A stretch of DNA of 64,000 bases from Hymenobacter psychrotolerans DSM 18569 (GTDB taxonomy: Bacteria > Bacteroidota > Bacteroidia > Cytophagales > Hymenobacteraceae): the NCBI RefSeq assembly GCF_900142395.1, contig NZ_FRAS01000003.1, positions 62,001 to 126,000 on the forward strand, written 5' to 3'. Shown one piece after another: positions 34,791 to 42,684 of the stretch. Made by a program: the position numbers and the translations under genes. Under the pieces are notes generated by a model. That model ran no database searches. It saw nothing but the letters and a program-made list of their open reading frames with translations, and was not told the DNA's origin. The first letter of the stretch is position 1, and each line of letters opens with the position of its first letter.

Positions 34791-34941
34791 GAACGTCATC
34801 CCGAGTAGTAGACCGTCATTCCGAGCGAAGGCGGAGCCGCAGCCGAGGAATCTCGCTAGTGTGGTAATAATTACTACCCCAACCGTAGCACGCGAGATTC
34901 CTCGACTCGACTCCGCTGCGCTCCGCTCGGAATGACGTTCT
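34791..34941. repeat. Long imperfect hairpin of the GTCATnCnGAGC family, copy 1
   Basis: GTCATTCCGAGCG at 34815 pairs with CGCTCGGAATGAC ending at 34936, and GAGGAATCTCGC pairs with GCGAGATTCCTC further in. A second partial left end (GTCATCCCGAG) lies at 34795. Relatives occur at 44849-44946 and 54805-54922. It lies directly after a stop codon. Confidence 0.85.
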
Positions 34942-35000
34942 AAAGTGCTGAAATGACATGCTGATATTGCAGCCTCCTTTTCCTTCCCTAGCTTGCCCGC

Positions 35001-35897
35001 ATGGCTATTCTCGAACTCGATAATCTTTCCAAAACCTACGGTGGCACCACGGCGCTCAAGGGCCTGACGCTGCAGGTGGAACCGGGCAGCGTATATGGCC
35101 TGCTGGGCCCCAATGGCAGCGGCAAAACCACTACGCTGGGCATTGCGCTGGGCGTGTTGCGGGCTTCGGGTGGCACGGTGCGCTGGTTTGGGCAGGAACC
35201 GACGGCCGCCAACCGCCGCCGCATCGGGGCGCTGCTCGAAACGCCCAACTTTTTCCCCTACCTCTCGGCCCGCCAGAACCTGCTGCTGGCCGCCGACATC
35301 AAGCAGGCCGACCCGCGCAGCGTAGATCAGGCACTGGACAGTGTGGGGCTGGGCACGCGCCAGCACGACGCATTTCGGGGCTTTTCGCTGGGCATGAAAC
35401 AGCGGCTGGCCCTGGCCTCTACCCTGCTCGGCAACCCCGAAGTGCTGGTGCTCGATGAGCCCACCAACGGCCTCGACCCGCAGGGCATTGCCGAGGTGCG
35501 CAGCCTGGTGCAGCGCCTCGCCGCCGAGGGCAAAACCATCATCCTGGCCAGCCACCTGCTGGATGAGATTGAGAAAGTGTGCACGCACGTAGCCGTGCTG
35601 CAGCGCGGCGAGCTGCGGGCCGCCGGGCCGGTCGGCAACATTCTGGCCACCGCCGACCGGGTGCTGCTCCGGCCGGCTCCCGACACTCCGGCCGCGCTGG
35701 TACAGCAGGCTCTCACCGTGTTGCCCTGGGTGACGGATGTGCGCGCAGAAACCGGCGGCATCCTCAGTGCGGCCCTTGCCGCCAGCCACGGCCCCGCCGA
35801 TGTGAACCGGGCGCTGTTTGAGCAGGGCCTGGTGCTGGCTGGCCTCGAAATCCGCCACCGCAGCCTAGAAGCGCAGTTCCTGGAGCTCACCAAGTAG
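35001..35897 (+). CDS. ABC transporter ATP-binding protein
   Basis: This 298-residue ATPase shows Walker A GPNGSGKTT (36-44), the ABC signature FSLGMKQRLALA, Walker B VLVLDEPTNGLDP and a switch His in ILASHLLDEI. The C-terminal 80 residues form the extra domain common in CcmA/NatA-type exporter ATPases. It is followed 81 bases later by the permease gene at 35979, so the two probably form one ABC-2-type exporter. The transported substrate is unknown. Confidence 0.93.
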   Translation: MAILELDNLSKTYGGTTALKGLTLQVEPGSVYGLLGPNGSGKTTTLGIALGVLRASGGTVRWFGQEPTAANRRRIGALLETPNFFPYLSARQNLLLAADIKQADPRSVDQALDSVGLGTRQHDAFRGFSLGMKQRLALASTLLGNPEVLVLDEPTNGLDPQGIAEVRSLVQRLAAEGKTIILASHLLDEIEKVCTHVAVLQRGELRAAGPVGNILATADRVLLRPAPDTPAALVQQALTVLPWVTDVRAETGGILSAALAASHGPADVNRALFEQGLVLAGLEIRHRSLEAQFLELTK

Positions 35898-35978
35898 CCA
35901 GCGCCAGGCACCCGGAACCCCAAAGTCTCCCTGGTTGCTGAGCAACCTTCCTACCCTTTTTCTCCTCGATTCAAGTAC

Positions 35979-36743
35979 ATGCTTTTCCGTCCTGAACTCC
36001 GTAAGATCCTGCCTTATCGCACCGTCTGGATTATTCTGCTGGCGTATGCGGTGCTGCTCATGCTGTTTGTGGGAGCCGGCGGCAACGTAACCTTGAACGG
36101 GCAGCAGCTGGGGCAGTCGTTGTATGTGTTTCCGGCGCTGTGGAGCAAGCTGGCCTACGTAGCCAGCTACTTCACCATGCTGCTGGGCGTACTGCTCATC
36201 ATTCTGATTACCGACGAATTTCAGTTCCGCACTTTTCGCCAGCAGGTTATTGATGGAGCTTCCGTGGGCGAGCTGGTGCAGGGGAAGCTGGCCGCATCGG
36301 GGGTGCTGGCCGGTTTTGGGATGCTGGTGGTGCTGGGCGTGGGGTTCTACTTTGGCCTGACGCGCGCCGCGGCTACCGTTGACCAAGCGGCAGCCGGCTT
36401 GCCGGCCGTGCTGTTCTACGGCGCGCAGGTGCTGGGGCTGCTGGCGCTGGCAGCACTGGTAGCCGTGCTGGTACGCCGCAGCGGGGCCGCCATTCTGGTG
36501 TTTCTGCTGTATCTGTGGGTGGCCGAGCCGCTGCTGCGCCTTTCGCTGCCCGATGAGTTGGACCGCTACCTGCCCGCCAAAATATTCAACAGCCTCACCC
36601 CCATGCCTGGCCAGGAGCTGCTGGACACGGTAGCCGGCCCTTCGCTGGCCCTACTGCCCACTCAGGCGCTGCCATTGGCGCTGGCTTACATGGCCCTGTT
36701 CTGGGCCCTGAGCTACCTGCTGCTGCGCAGCCGGGACTTGTAG
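35979..36743 (+). CDS. ABC-2-type transporter permease
   Basis: This 254-residue membrane protein has six predicted hydrophobic stretches. Clear ones are TVWIILLAYAVLLMLFVGAG, FTMLLGVLLIILITDEF, AASGVLAGFGMLVVLGVGFY, AQVLGLLALAALVAVLV, AAILVFLLYLWVAEPLL and LALAYMALFWALSYLLL. The EFQFRTFRQQVIDGAS loop is the coupling-helix type region of ABC-2 permeases. It pairs with the ATPase at 35001. The substrate is unknown. The stop codon TAG is immediately followed by a GTGGAGTA-type tandem repeat. Confidence 0.88.
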   Translation: MLFRPELRKILPYRTVWIILLAYAVLLMLFVGAGGNVTLNGQQLGQSLYVFPALWSKLAYVASYFTMLLGVLLIILITDEFQFRTFRQQVIDGASVGELVQGKLAASGVLAGFGMLVVLGVGFYFGLTRAAATVDQAAAGLPAVLFYGAQVLGLLALAALVAVLVRRSGAAILVFLLYLWVAEPLLRLSLPDELDRYLPAKIFNSLTPMPGQELLDTVAGPSLALLPTQALPLALAYMALFWALSYLLLRSRDL

Positions 36744-36809
36744 GTGGAGTAGTGGGGTGGTGGGGTGGCGGATTAGCGCATACTGAATCCACCACCCCAC
36801 TACTCCACC
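36743..36809. repeat. 8-bp-periodic hairpin repeat, variant GTGGAGTA/GTGGGGTG (copy 4)
   Basis: Tandem octamers GTGGAGTA, GTGGGGTG, GTGGGGTG and GCGGATTA follow a stop codon. 36743-36763 pairs perfectly with 36789-36809 over 21 bp, giving a hairpin between convergent genes. Period and position match the GAGTA copies at 957 and 28265 although the unit sequence differs. Confidence 0.75.
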
Positions 36810-36817
36810 ACTGCGGC

Positions 36818-37591
36818 TTACTGCTTCACCAGGGAGTTGGCGTAGTTCACGATGAAGGCCAGCTCCCGCGCCACCGTGAAACTGAGCTTGTTGTCGCGGA
36901 CGTATTGCTCAATCTGCCGCGACTGGCCCTGAAACACGGCCAGCAAATCCTTTTTGGGGTTGCGGAGCGGGATAATATCGCCGGCCGGCGTGGCCAGATA
37001 GAAATCGTCTTTCACCTGCGTGTAGGTGCTGAGGTAGCGCCCGGCCCCGTAGCCGTAGCCATACGGGCCGGTGTTCATGGTGCGCTCCACCAAAGACTCG
37101 CGGCGCAGCAGCATCCGGGGGCCGTTGCTGAGCTGCTCAAAAAACGCCGGCGACTTAAAGTCGCTGTAGTCGTTGCCGCGGTTCCAGCGGAACGTGCGAA
37201 ACACCCGCACCCGGTTCCGGTCTTCGGTTTCCGGCCGCTGGCGGGGCATGCCGTACATGGGGTTGCCGTAGAAGTATCCGTTGCGGGCGTCGTAGAAATT
37301 GTCGTAGTAGCCGCTGCCGCGGCGGCTGTCTACTTCCTCCCCTTTCACCGCAAAACTATTGATGGACACGGCCGACAGGGTGGTAATAGTGCCGTCGGGC
37401 TGGGCCATAAGCAGCACATCCTGGTCGCGGCGCAGCGTCACGGGGCCACGCAGCGTGTCGCCGCTGGTGAGCAGAATGGTGCTGCCGGCAAACTCCTGCA
37501 CCAACGGGCGCTTGCTTTGGCCGTTGGCTACAGAAACAGACAGCAGCTGGGCCGCCAGAAAAGCCGGGAACAGAAAGCGGATTGAAATCAT
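36818..37591 (-). CDS. Hypothetical secreted protein
   Basis: This 257-residue protein has a signal peptide (MISIRFLFPAFLAAQLLSVS region, cleavage near ANGQ). The mature part has an N-terminal beta-rich segment (STILLTSGDTLRGPVTLRRD, where GD-TLRGxVTL recalls short beta-repeat domains) and a Tyr/Gly-rich middle (GYYDNFYDARNGYFYGNPMY). A C-terminal helical part (DLLAVFQGQSRQIEQYVRDN) completes it. I recognise no named family. It converges on the ABC permease gene across a hairpin repeat and is likely monocistronic. Confidence 0.65.
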   Translation of the reverse strand: MISIRFLFPAFLAAQLLSVSVANGQSKRPLVQEFAGSTILLTSGDTLRGPVTLRRDQDVLLMAQPDGTITTLSAVSINSFAVKGEEVDSRRGSGYYDNFYDARNGYFYGNPMYGMPRQRPETEDRNRVRVFRTFRWNRGNDYSDFKSPAFFEQLSNGPRMLLRRESLVERTMNTGPYGYGYGAGRYLSTYTQVKDDFYLATPAGDIIPLRNPKKDLLAVFQGQSRQIEQYVRDNKLSFTVARELAFIVNYANSLVKQ

Positions 37592-37784
37592 AGCGAGGGA
37601 AAAGTAACCAAAAGTGGCGGCAAAGCGGCTTCTGTGCGTTGTGGCCGGCCAACTTAAGGGCCTGCTATGCGCAAACCTGGAAAAAAGCCGCTGAGTTCAG
37701 GCAGTTGAGCGGCCACGCTGCTGCATTTCCCGTTCAGACGACAACTGCTGCCAAAACCGGCCTTACTGCATCCTGGAACATCAA

Positions 37785-37815
37785 AATGCCCGCCCCCAAA
37801 GCTGGGGGCGGGCAT
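37785..37815 (-). terminator. Intrinsic terminator for ribBA
   Basis: AATGCCCGCCCCC pairs with GGGGGCGGGCATT around AAAGCT. On the minus strand a TTTTGA tract follows. Confidence 0.75.
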
Positions 37816-37845
37816 TCCTTGAGGATGTTGGCAGTGCGGCCGGCG

Positions 37846-39099
37846 CTACGGTGTGGGCAGCATTTCGGCAGCGGCCTGGGCCGGATGCGGGCCCCGGTCT
37901 TTGCTCAGAATGGTGTGGCCCAGCTTGTCGCGCTTGGTGGTCAGGTAGGTTTCGTTGTGCCGGTTGGGCTCAATTTCGATGGGCACGGTGTCCACGATTT
38001 CGAGGCCGTAGCCGATGAGTCCGGTGCGCTTGCGGGGGTTGTTGGTGAGCAGGCGCATCTTCGAAACGCCCAGGTCGCGCAAAATCTGCGCGCCCACGCC
38101 GTAGTCGCGCTCATCCATGCCAAAGCCCAGCTCCAGGTTGGCTTCCACGGTGTCGCGGCCCTGCTCCTGCAGCTTGTAGGCACGCAGCTTGTTGAGCAGC
38201 CCAATGCCGCGGCCTTCCTGGTTCATGTACACGATAACGCCGCGACCTTCACGCTCAATCTGCGCCATGGCGCGGTGCAGCTGCGGGCCACAGTCGCAGC
38301 GGCAGCTCCCGAAAATGTCGCCCGTAACGCAGGAGCTGTGCACGCGGGCCAGCACCGGCTCAGATCCGCTGATGTCGCCTTTTACCAGGGCCAGGTGCTG
38401 GGCGCCATTGGTGCGCTGCGTGTAGGCAAACAACTCAAAATCACCCCACTGGGTGGGCATCTGCACCGAAATATCCCGGGTGATGAGGCTTTCCTTTTCG
38501 AGACGGTATTTGATGAGGTCCTGCACCGAAATCAGCTTCAGGCCCCATTTCGTGGCAATTTCGCGCAGCTCCGGCAGGCGGGCCATTTCGCCGTCTTCCC
38601 TGAGAATCTCAACCAGCACCCCAGCCGGCTCGAACCCCGCGAGGCGCGACAGGTCGATGGCGGCTTCGGTGTGGCCGGCGCGGCGCAGTACGCCTTCCTT
38701 GCGGGCTTTGAGCGGGAAAATGTGGCCTGGCTTGCCCAGCTCCTCCGGCTTGGTGTCGGGGTCGATGAGGGCCAGAATGGTTTTGCTGCGGTCGGAAGCC
38801 GAAATGCCGGTGGTTACGCCGTTTTTCAGCAAATCGATGCTGACGGTGAACGGCGTGGCGTGCAGGGCCGTGTTGCGGCCCACCATCAGCTCCAGACCCA
38901 GCGCTTCGCAACGGTCCTCGATGAGTGGCGCGCATACCAGCCCGCGGCCGTGCGTGGCCATAAAGTTGATGACTTCGGGCGTGGCGCACCGGGCGGCGCA
39001 GATGAAGTCGCCTTCGTTTTCACGGTCTTCGTCGTCCACGACCACCACTACCTTGCCGGCGCGGATATCGGCAATGGCCTCTTCAATTGAATCCAGCAT
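37846..39099 (-). CDS. ribBA: Bifunctional 3,4-dihydroxy-2-butanone-4-phosphate synthase / GTP cyclohydrolase II
   Basis: This 417-residue riboflavin enzyme has an N-terminal RibB domain ([34 protein letters not shown]) that makes the four-carbon precursor from ribulose 5-phosphate. The C-terminal RibA domain has zinc cysteines in [17 protein letters not shown] and the GTP loop [20 protein letters not shown]. Both active sites look intact. No FMN riboswitch is visible in the 5' region (39100-39240). Length is normal. The gene is monocistronic, followed by a terminator. Confidence 0.97.
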   Translation of the reverse strand: MLDSIEEAIADIRAGKVVVVVDDEDRENEGDFICAARCATPEVINFMATHGRGLVCAPLIEDRCEALGLELMVGRNTALHATPFTVSIDLLKNGVTTGISASDRSKTILALIDPDTKPEELGKPGHIFPLKARKEGVLRRAGHTEAAIDLSRLAGFEPAGVLVEILREDGEMARLPELREIATKWGLKLISVQDLIKYRLEKESLITRDISVQMPTQWGDFELFAYTQRTNGAQHLALVKGDISGSEPVLARVHSSCVTGDIFGSCRCDCGPQLHRAMAQIEREGRGVIVYMNQEGRGIGLLNKLRAYKLQEQGRDTVEANLELGFGMDERDYGVGAQILRDLGVSKMRLLTNNPRKRTGLIGYGLEIVDTVPIEIEPNRHNETYLTTKRDKLGHTILSKDRGPHPAQAAAEMLPTP

Positions 39100-39273
39100 A
39101 GCGGATTAAAACAGATGAATGGGACTTCGCGGAGTTGAGTGTTCCGGCGGGAACCGGCGCGAAGCTGCTGCTACAACCAGCAACAGTGCCGCGAAGTTAC
39201 GCAACGGCAGATTGGCGCAGGGCTCCGTTTCCAAGTTTGCGGCAGGGGCCGCTAGGCGTTTCTTCTGTCGTGC

Positions 39274-40089
39274 TTATTCTTGGGCCAGTTCGGTGGCACG
39301 CTGCTGGGCCGCCTTGATGCCGGCCTTGAGAGTTTCGGCCAGGCCGCCAGCCCCAAACTCGCGCAGAGCGGCTTCCGTGGTGCCACCCTTAGAGGCTACA
39401 GCGGCAATCAGCTCGTCGGGAGTTTTGTCGGAGGAATTGAGCAGATGATAGGCGCCCAGCATGGTTTGCTTCACGAGTAGACCCGCTACTGAGTCGGTGA
39501 AGCCTAACTCCTTACCGGCCTGCATCATGGCCTGCACGATGTAGTAGAAATAAGCCGGGCCGCTGCCACTCACAGCCGTTACGGCATCCAGCAGGCTTTC
39601 GTCTTCCAGAAAAATGGAGCGTCCGGTAGCATTCAGCAGGTTTTCTACCTGGTGCAGGCGCGTGCGCTCTACTTCCACCGCCGCCGAAAACCCCGTAATG
39701 CCCATGCCCAGTAGTGCCGGTGTGTTGGGCATAGCGCGCATCACCTGCTGGTGAGCCAGCTCCCGCTGCAGCCGCGCTATCGGGATACCCGCCATAATAG
39801 AAACCACCACTTGCTCCGCTCCCAGCAGGGCACGTAGCCCAGTAGCTATCTGACTGAAATCCTGTGGCTTCACGGCCAGCATCACTACATCATAGGTTCG
39901 GATGCGGGTATTGAGCAGCCCTGCGGGCAGGCCCGGGTAGGCGGCGGCCAACTGCTGGCGCTGCGCTTCACCACGGCTAATCAGTAGCAAATCAGCACGT
40001 TCTACCAGGTTATAGTGCAGGAAGGATTTGGCAAAAGCCATTCCCATGTTGCCGCAGCCCAGAATGGCAATTCGGAGGTTGGAGGTCAT
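39274..40089 (-). CDS. proC: Pyrroline-5-carboxylate reductase
   Basis: This 271-residue NAD(P)H-dependent enzyme catalyses the last step of proline synthesis. The Rossmann motif AILGCGNMGMAFAKSF is at the N-terminus, VMLAVKPQD follows, and the C-terminal signature is MRAMPNTPALLGMGITGFSA with SGSGPAYFYYIVQAM and VASKGGTTEAAL. The match is complete and length is typical. It stands between ribBA and a glycosyltransferase pair on the same strand. No regulatory site is visible. Confidence 0.96.
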   Translation of the reverse strand: MTSNLRIAILGCGNMGMAFAKSFLHYNLVERADLLLISRGEAQRQQLAAAYPGLPAGLLNTRIRTYDVVMLAVKPQDFSQIATGLRALLGAEQVVVSIMAGIPIARLQRELAHQQVMRAMPNTPALLGMGITGFSAAVEVERTRLHQVENLLNATGRSIFLEDESLLDAVTAVSGSGPAYFYYIVQAMMQAGKELGFTDSVAGLLVKQTMLGAYHLLNSSDKTPDELIAAVASKGGTTEAALREFGAGGLAETLKAGIKAAQQRATELAQE

Positions 40090-40171
40090 CGTACAAGAAG
40101 AGCTTAGTTGCTATAACCGATAATGCGCTTGAGTGCCCCAGTAATGTAAGCTGCCACAACAGCCGCTGCCG

Positions 40172-41374
40172 CTACCGGCTCTGCTGAAACCGCTGCGTGG
40201 GCTCCCAGACGGTGGTGCGCACACCCCGCAGGAAACGCCACAGTCCCAGCAGCAGCGCGGCATTCATGCTGTAGAAATGCGTGATAAAGCGCAGCAGCCG
40301 TGAGTGGGTTCCCCGGCGGCGCAGACCGGCATCGAGCAGCAGCAGCAGCGGCACGCCTATTTGCCCGGCCAGCATCAGCTGGTAGAACCAGCCGCCTCCG
40401 GCCAGCACCAGCACTATGTTGGCCAGCATCATGAGCAGCAGCAGCAGCGGCGTAAGCCAGCGCAGCACCTTATGCGACCAGAACGCAAAACTCACGCCGC
40501 GCCATGGTGGCCACAGCAGGCGCCGGAAAGCCAGTAGGTTCTGGAAGTTGCCAGCCGAGATGCGCGCCTTGCGCCGGAACTCCTCCGGCAGCCTATCCGA
40601 CACATCCTCGTAGCACACGGCGTCCAGCTCGTTGATGGCCTGGTAACCATCCTGCAGCACGGCCATGGAAATAAAGAAGTCATCGACCAAAAACGAAGCC
40701 GGGGCCGGATGGTAGCAGGCGCGGCGCACCGCGAAACAGCCCCCGAAAGCGCCAATCATGGCGCCCCACACCACGCCTTCTTGGTACTTGATGAGGTTTT
40801 CGCGCTCCAGATACGCCTTCTCCTGGCCCGATATGCCTTCCTGCCGGTGGTCAGGGTTGAGGATGTTGCCGCCCACCTGCCCGATGGCCGGATTGCGAAA
40901 GTGCTTCACCAGCTGATACAGCGTATCGGGGGCGAAAAACACATTGGCATCTGTGAGCACCAGCACCGGCGCGGTAGCCTCGCGGGCCAGCGCCTCAATT
41001 ACGCCGGGCTTGCCGGTCCGCTGCCCGAACGGGCGAAACTGTAGCTGCGGGTGTTCGGCGGCCAGCCGTGCTACCAGCGCGTTGGTGCGGTCCTGGGAGT
41101 TGTCGGAGCCGATGTAGAAGGTGAGCTTGTGGAGCGGGTAGCTGGTGGCGAAAGTGGAGCGGATTTTCTCCTCCATCACCTGCTCCTCATTGTAGACGGC
41201 CAGCAGAATATCCACGGCGGGCAGGTCCGGGGCATCGGGCGCAAACACCTGCTGGTTCTGGCGGCGCGACCGGGCCAGCCGGGCCAGCAGCAGCGGAAAC
41301 AGCACGTAAGTGTGGGCCACCAGCAGCAGACTGCCCCAGAGGACGCCGGCCGCAAGGGCCGCGGTCAGTGTCAT
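40172..41374 (-). CDS. Family 2 membrane glycosyltransferase
   Basis: The ATG at 41374 overlaps the stop codon of the GT4 gene as ATGA. The 400-residue protein has an N-terminal membrane helix, then a GT-A domain: VDILLAVYNEEQVMEEKIRS, YIGSDNSQD, LVLTDANVFF (DxN-type metal site), IGQVGGNI and the acceptor region FLVDDFFISM. Several C-terminal helices complete a processive-type GT2. It probably builds an extracellular or lipid-linked polysaccharide together with its GT4 partner. A long upstream extension is rejected. Confidence 0.88.
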   Translation of the reverse strand: MTLTAALAAGVLWGSLLLVAHTYVLFPLLLARLARSRRQNQQVFAPDAPDLPAVDILLAVYNEEQVMEEKIRSTFATSYPLHKLTFYIGSDNSQDRTNALVARLAAEHPQLQFRPFGQRTGKPGVIEALAREATAPVLVLTDANVFFAPDTLYQLVKHFRNPAIGQVGGNILNPDHRQEGISGQEKAYLERENLIKYQEGVVWGAMIGAFGGCFAVRRACYHPAPASFLVDDFFISMAVLQDGYQAINELDAVCYEDVSDRLPEEFRRKARISAGNFQNLLAFRRLLWPPWRGVSFAFWSHKVLRWLTPLLLLLMMLANIVLVLAGGGWFYQLMLAGQIGVPLLLLLDAGLRRRGTHSRLLRFITHFYSMNAALLLGLWRFLRGVRTTVWEPTQRFQQSR

Positions 41375-42585
41375 ACGCGTACGGGCGTCAGGATGGTATA
41401 CAGGTCCAGCAGGCTTTCCACGATGCGGCGGTTGTCGTAGAGGCGGCGGATGGTGTGGGCGGCTTCCTGGCCGATGAGGGCGGTGGGCAGATGGCCCTGG
41501 TGGTAGCGGCCCAGCACTTCCAGCCAGGCGGCGGGCTCGTCGCGTAGCACAATGTCGTGGCCGTCGCGCACATGGATGCCTTCGGCGCCGAGCGAGGTGC
41601 TCAGGATACACTTGCCCAGGGCCATGCCCTCAATAATCTTGATGCGCATGCCGCCCCCGCTCAGCAGCGGCACCAGCATGATATCGTATTGCTGCATAAA
41701 GGCCGCCGCCGACTCCACGAACCCGTGCACCGTGATGCCGGGCTGCCGCAGCTCCCGGAACCGGGCCGGCATCTGCTTGCCGGCCAGATGCAGCTCCAGC
41801 TCCGGATACAGCGCGTGCGACTTCGGCCATACTTCGGCCAGAAACCAGTCGAGCCCTTCCTGATTCGGCAGCCAGTCGAAGGAGCCAATCATGAACAGCG
41901 TGCGGGGCTTGGGCCGGATAGCCGGATCGGGCTGGAAACGCTCCAGGTTCACGCCGGCCGGCACAAACACCACCGGCTCTTTGCAGCCCATGTGGCGCAG
42001 GCGCTGCTGGTCGGGCTCCGTGATGGCCGCTACGGCATCGAAGCGCGGCAGGTAGTCGTGCTCGAACTGCTGCACACGGCCGGCCAGATGGCGCAGGTAG
42101 AAGCGCTTCAGCGGGTTTCTTTCGCGACTGGCCAGCATCTGCCAGATGGTGTATTCCACGTTGTGCGCCCGCAGCACCACCGGCACCCTGGGAGCCACAC
42201 GCCGCACCACATCCACGTACCAGGCCACGAACGAGCCTTCCATCTGTACCACATCAATAGCCTGCGTGCGCAGAATCTCGGTAAGCTGGGCGGCGGCTTC
42301 TTCGCTCACAAACCGCTCCACGTTGTAAGGAAGGCTGCTGTTCACCAAATTACGCAGCGCCTTCACTGGGGAGAGCCGCGTGTCCACATCTACGGCTACC
42401 AGACGCAGGTTGGGACCCAGATGGTCGAGGGCGGTGGCGGGCTGGTGGTGCTTGGGCGTGTTGAGGGCCAGCACCGTGACGCGGTGGCCGGCCCGCACGA
42501 GGCCCGCCGCCACGTCGTACATGGCAATGGCCCCGCCATCAGTGGGCGGATACGGTACGCGCGGACAGATTTGCAGAATGTGCAC
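41371..42585 (-). CDS. Family 4 glycosyltransferase
   Basis: This 404-residue GT-B enzyme has an N-terminal domain MHILQICPRVPYPPTDGGAI, the acceptor-side pattern, then the linker FDWLPNQEGLDWFL. The C-terminal donor domain shows ITVHGFVESAAAFMQQYD, LVPLLSGGGMRIKIIEGMAL (E-x7-E region) and the end GAEGIHV. It likely transfers a sugar from a nucleotide donor onto a growing glycan. The 4-base overlap with the GT2 gene supports a common operon and pathway. Confidence 0.88.
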   Translation of the reverse strand: MHILQICPRVPYPPTDGGAIAMYDVAAGLVRAGHRVTVLALNTPKHHQPATALDHLGPNLRLVAVDVDTRLSPVKALRNLVNSSLPYNVERFVSEEAAAQLTEILRTQAIDVVQMEGSFVAWYVDVVRRVAPRVPVVLRAHNVEYTIWQMLASRERNPLKRFYLRHLAGRVQQFEHDYLPRFDAVAAITEPDQQRLRHMGCKEPVVFVPAGVNLERFQPDPAIRPKPRTLFMIGSFDWLPNQEGLDWFLAEVWPKSHALYPELELHLAGKQMPARFRELRQPGITVHGFVESAAAFMQQYDIMLVPLLSGGGMRIKIIEGMALGKCILSTSLGAEGIHVRDGHDIVLRDEPAAWLEVLGRYHQGHLPTALIGQEAAHTIRRLYDNRRIVESLLDLYTILTPVRV

Positions 42586-42684
42586 TGAAGGGGAATTGGG
42601 TAGTCGGTTGGGCGTAGGGCGGCAGTCGGGCAGTTCGGGTTTTATAAGTCAAAAATCACAAACAAACCGCCAAAAACAAGCCGG

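Noticed and set aside
39100..39240. FMN riboswitch before ribBA
   Set aside because: No RFN-element core was found upstream of ribBA on the minus strand, and the stretch is short and unstructured by eye.
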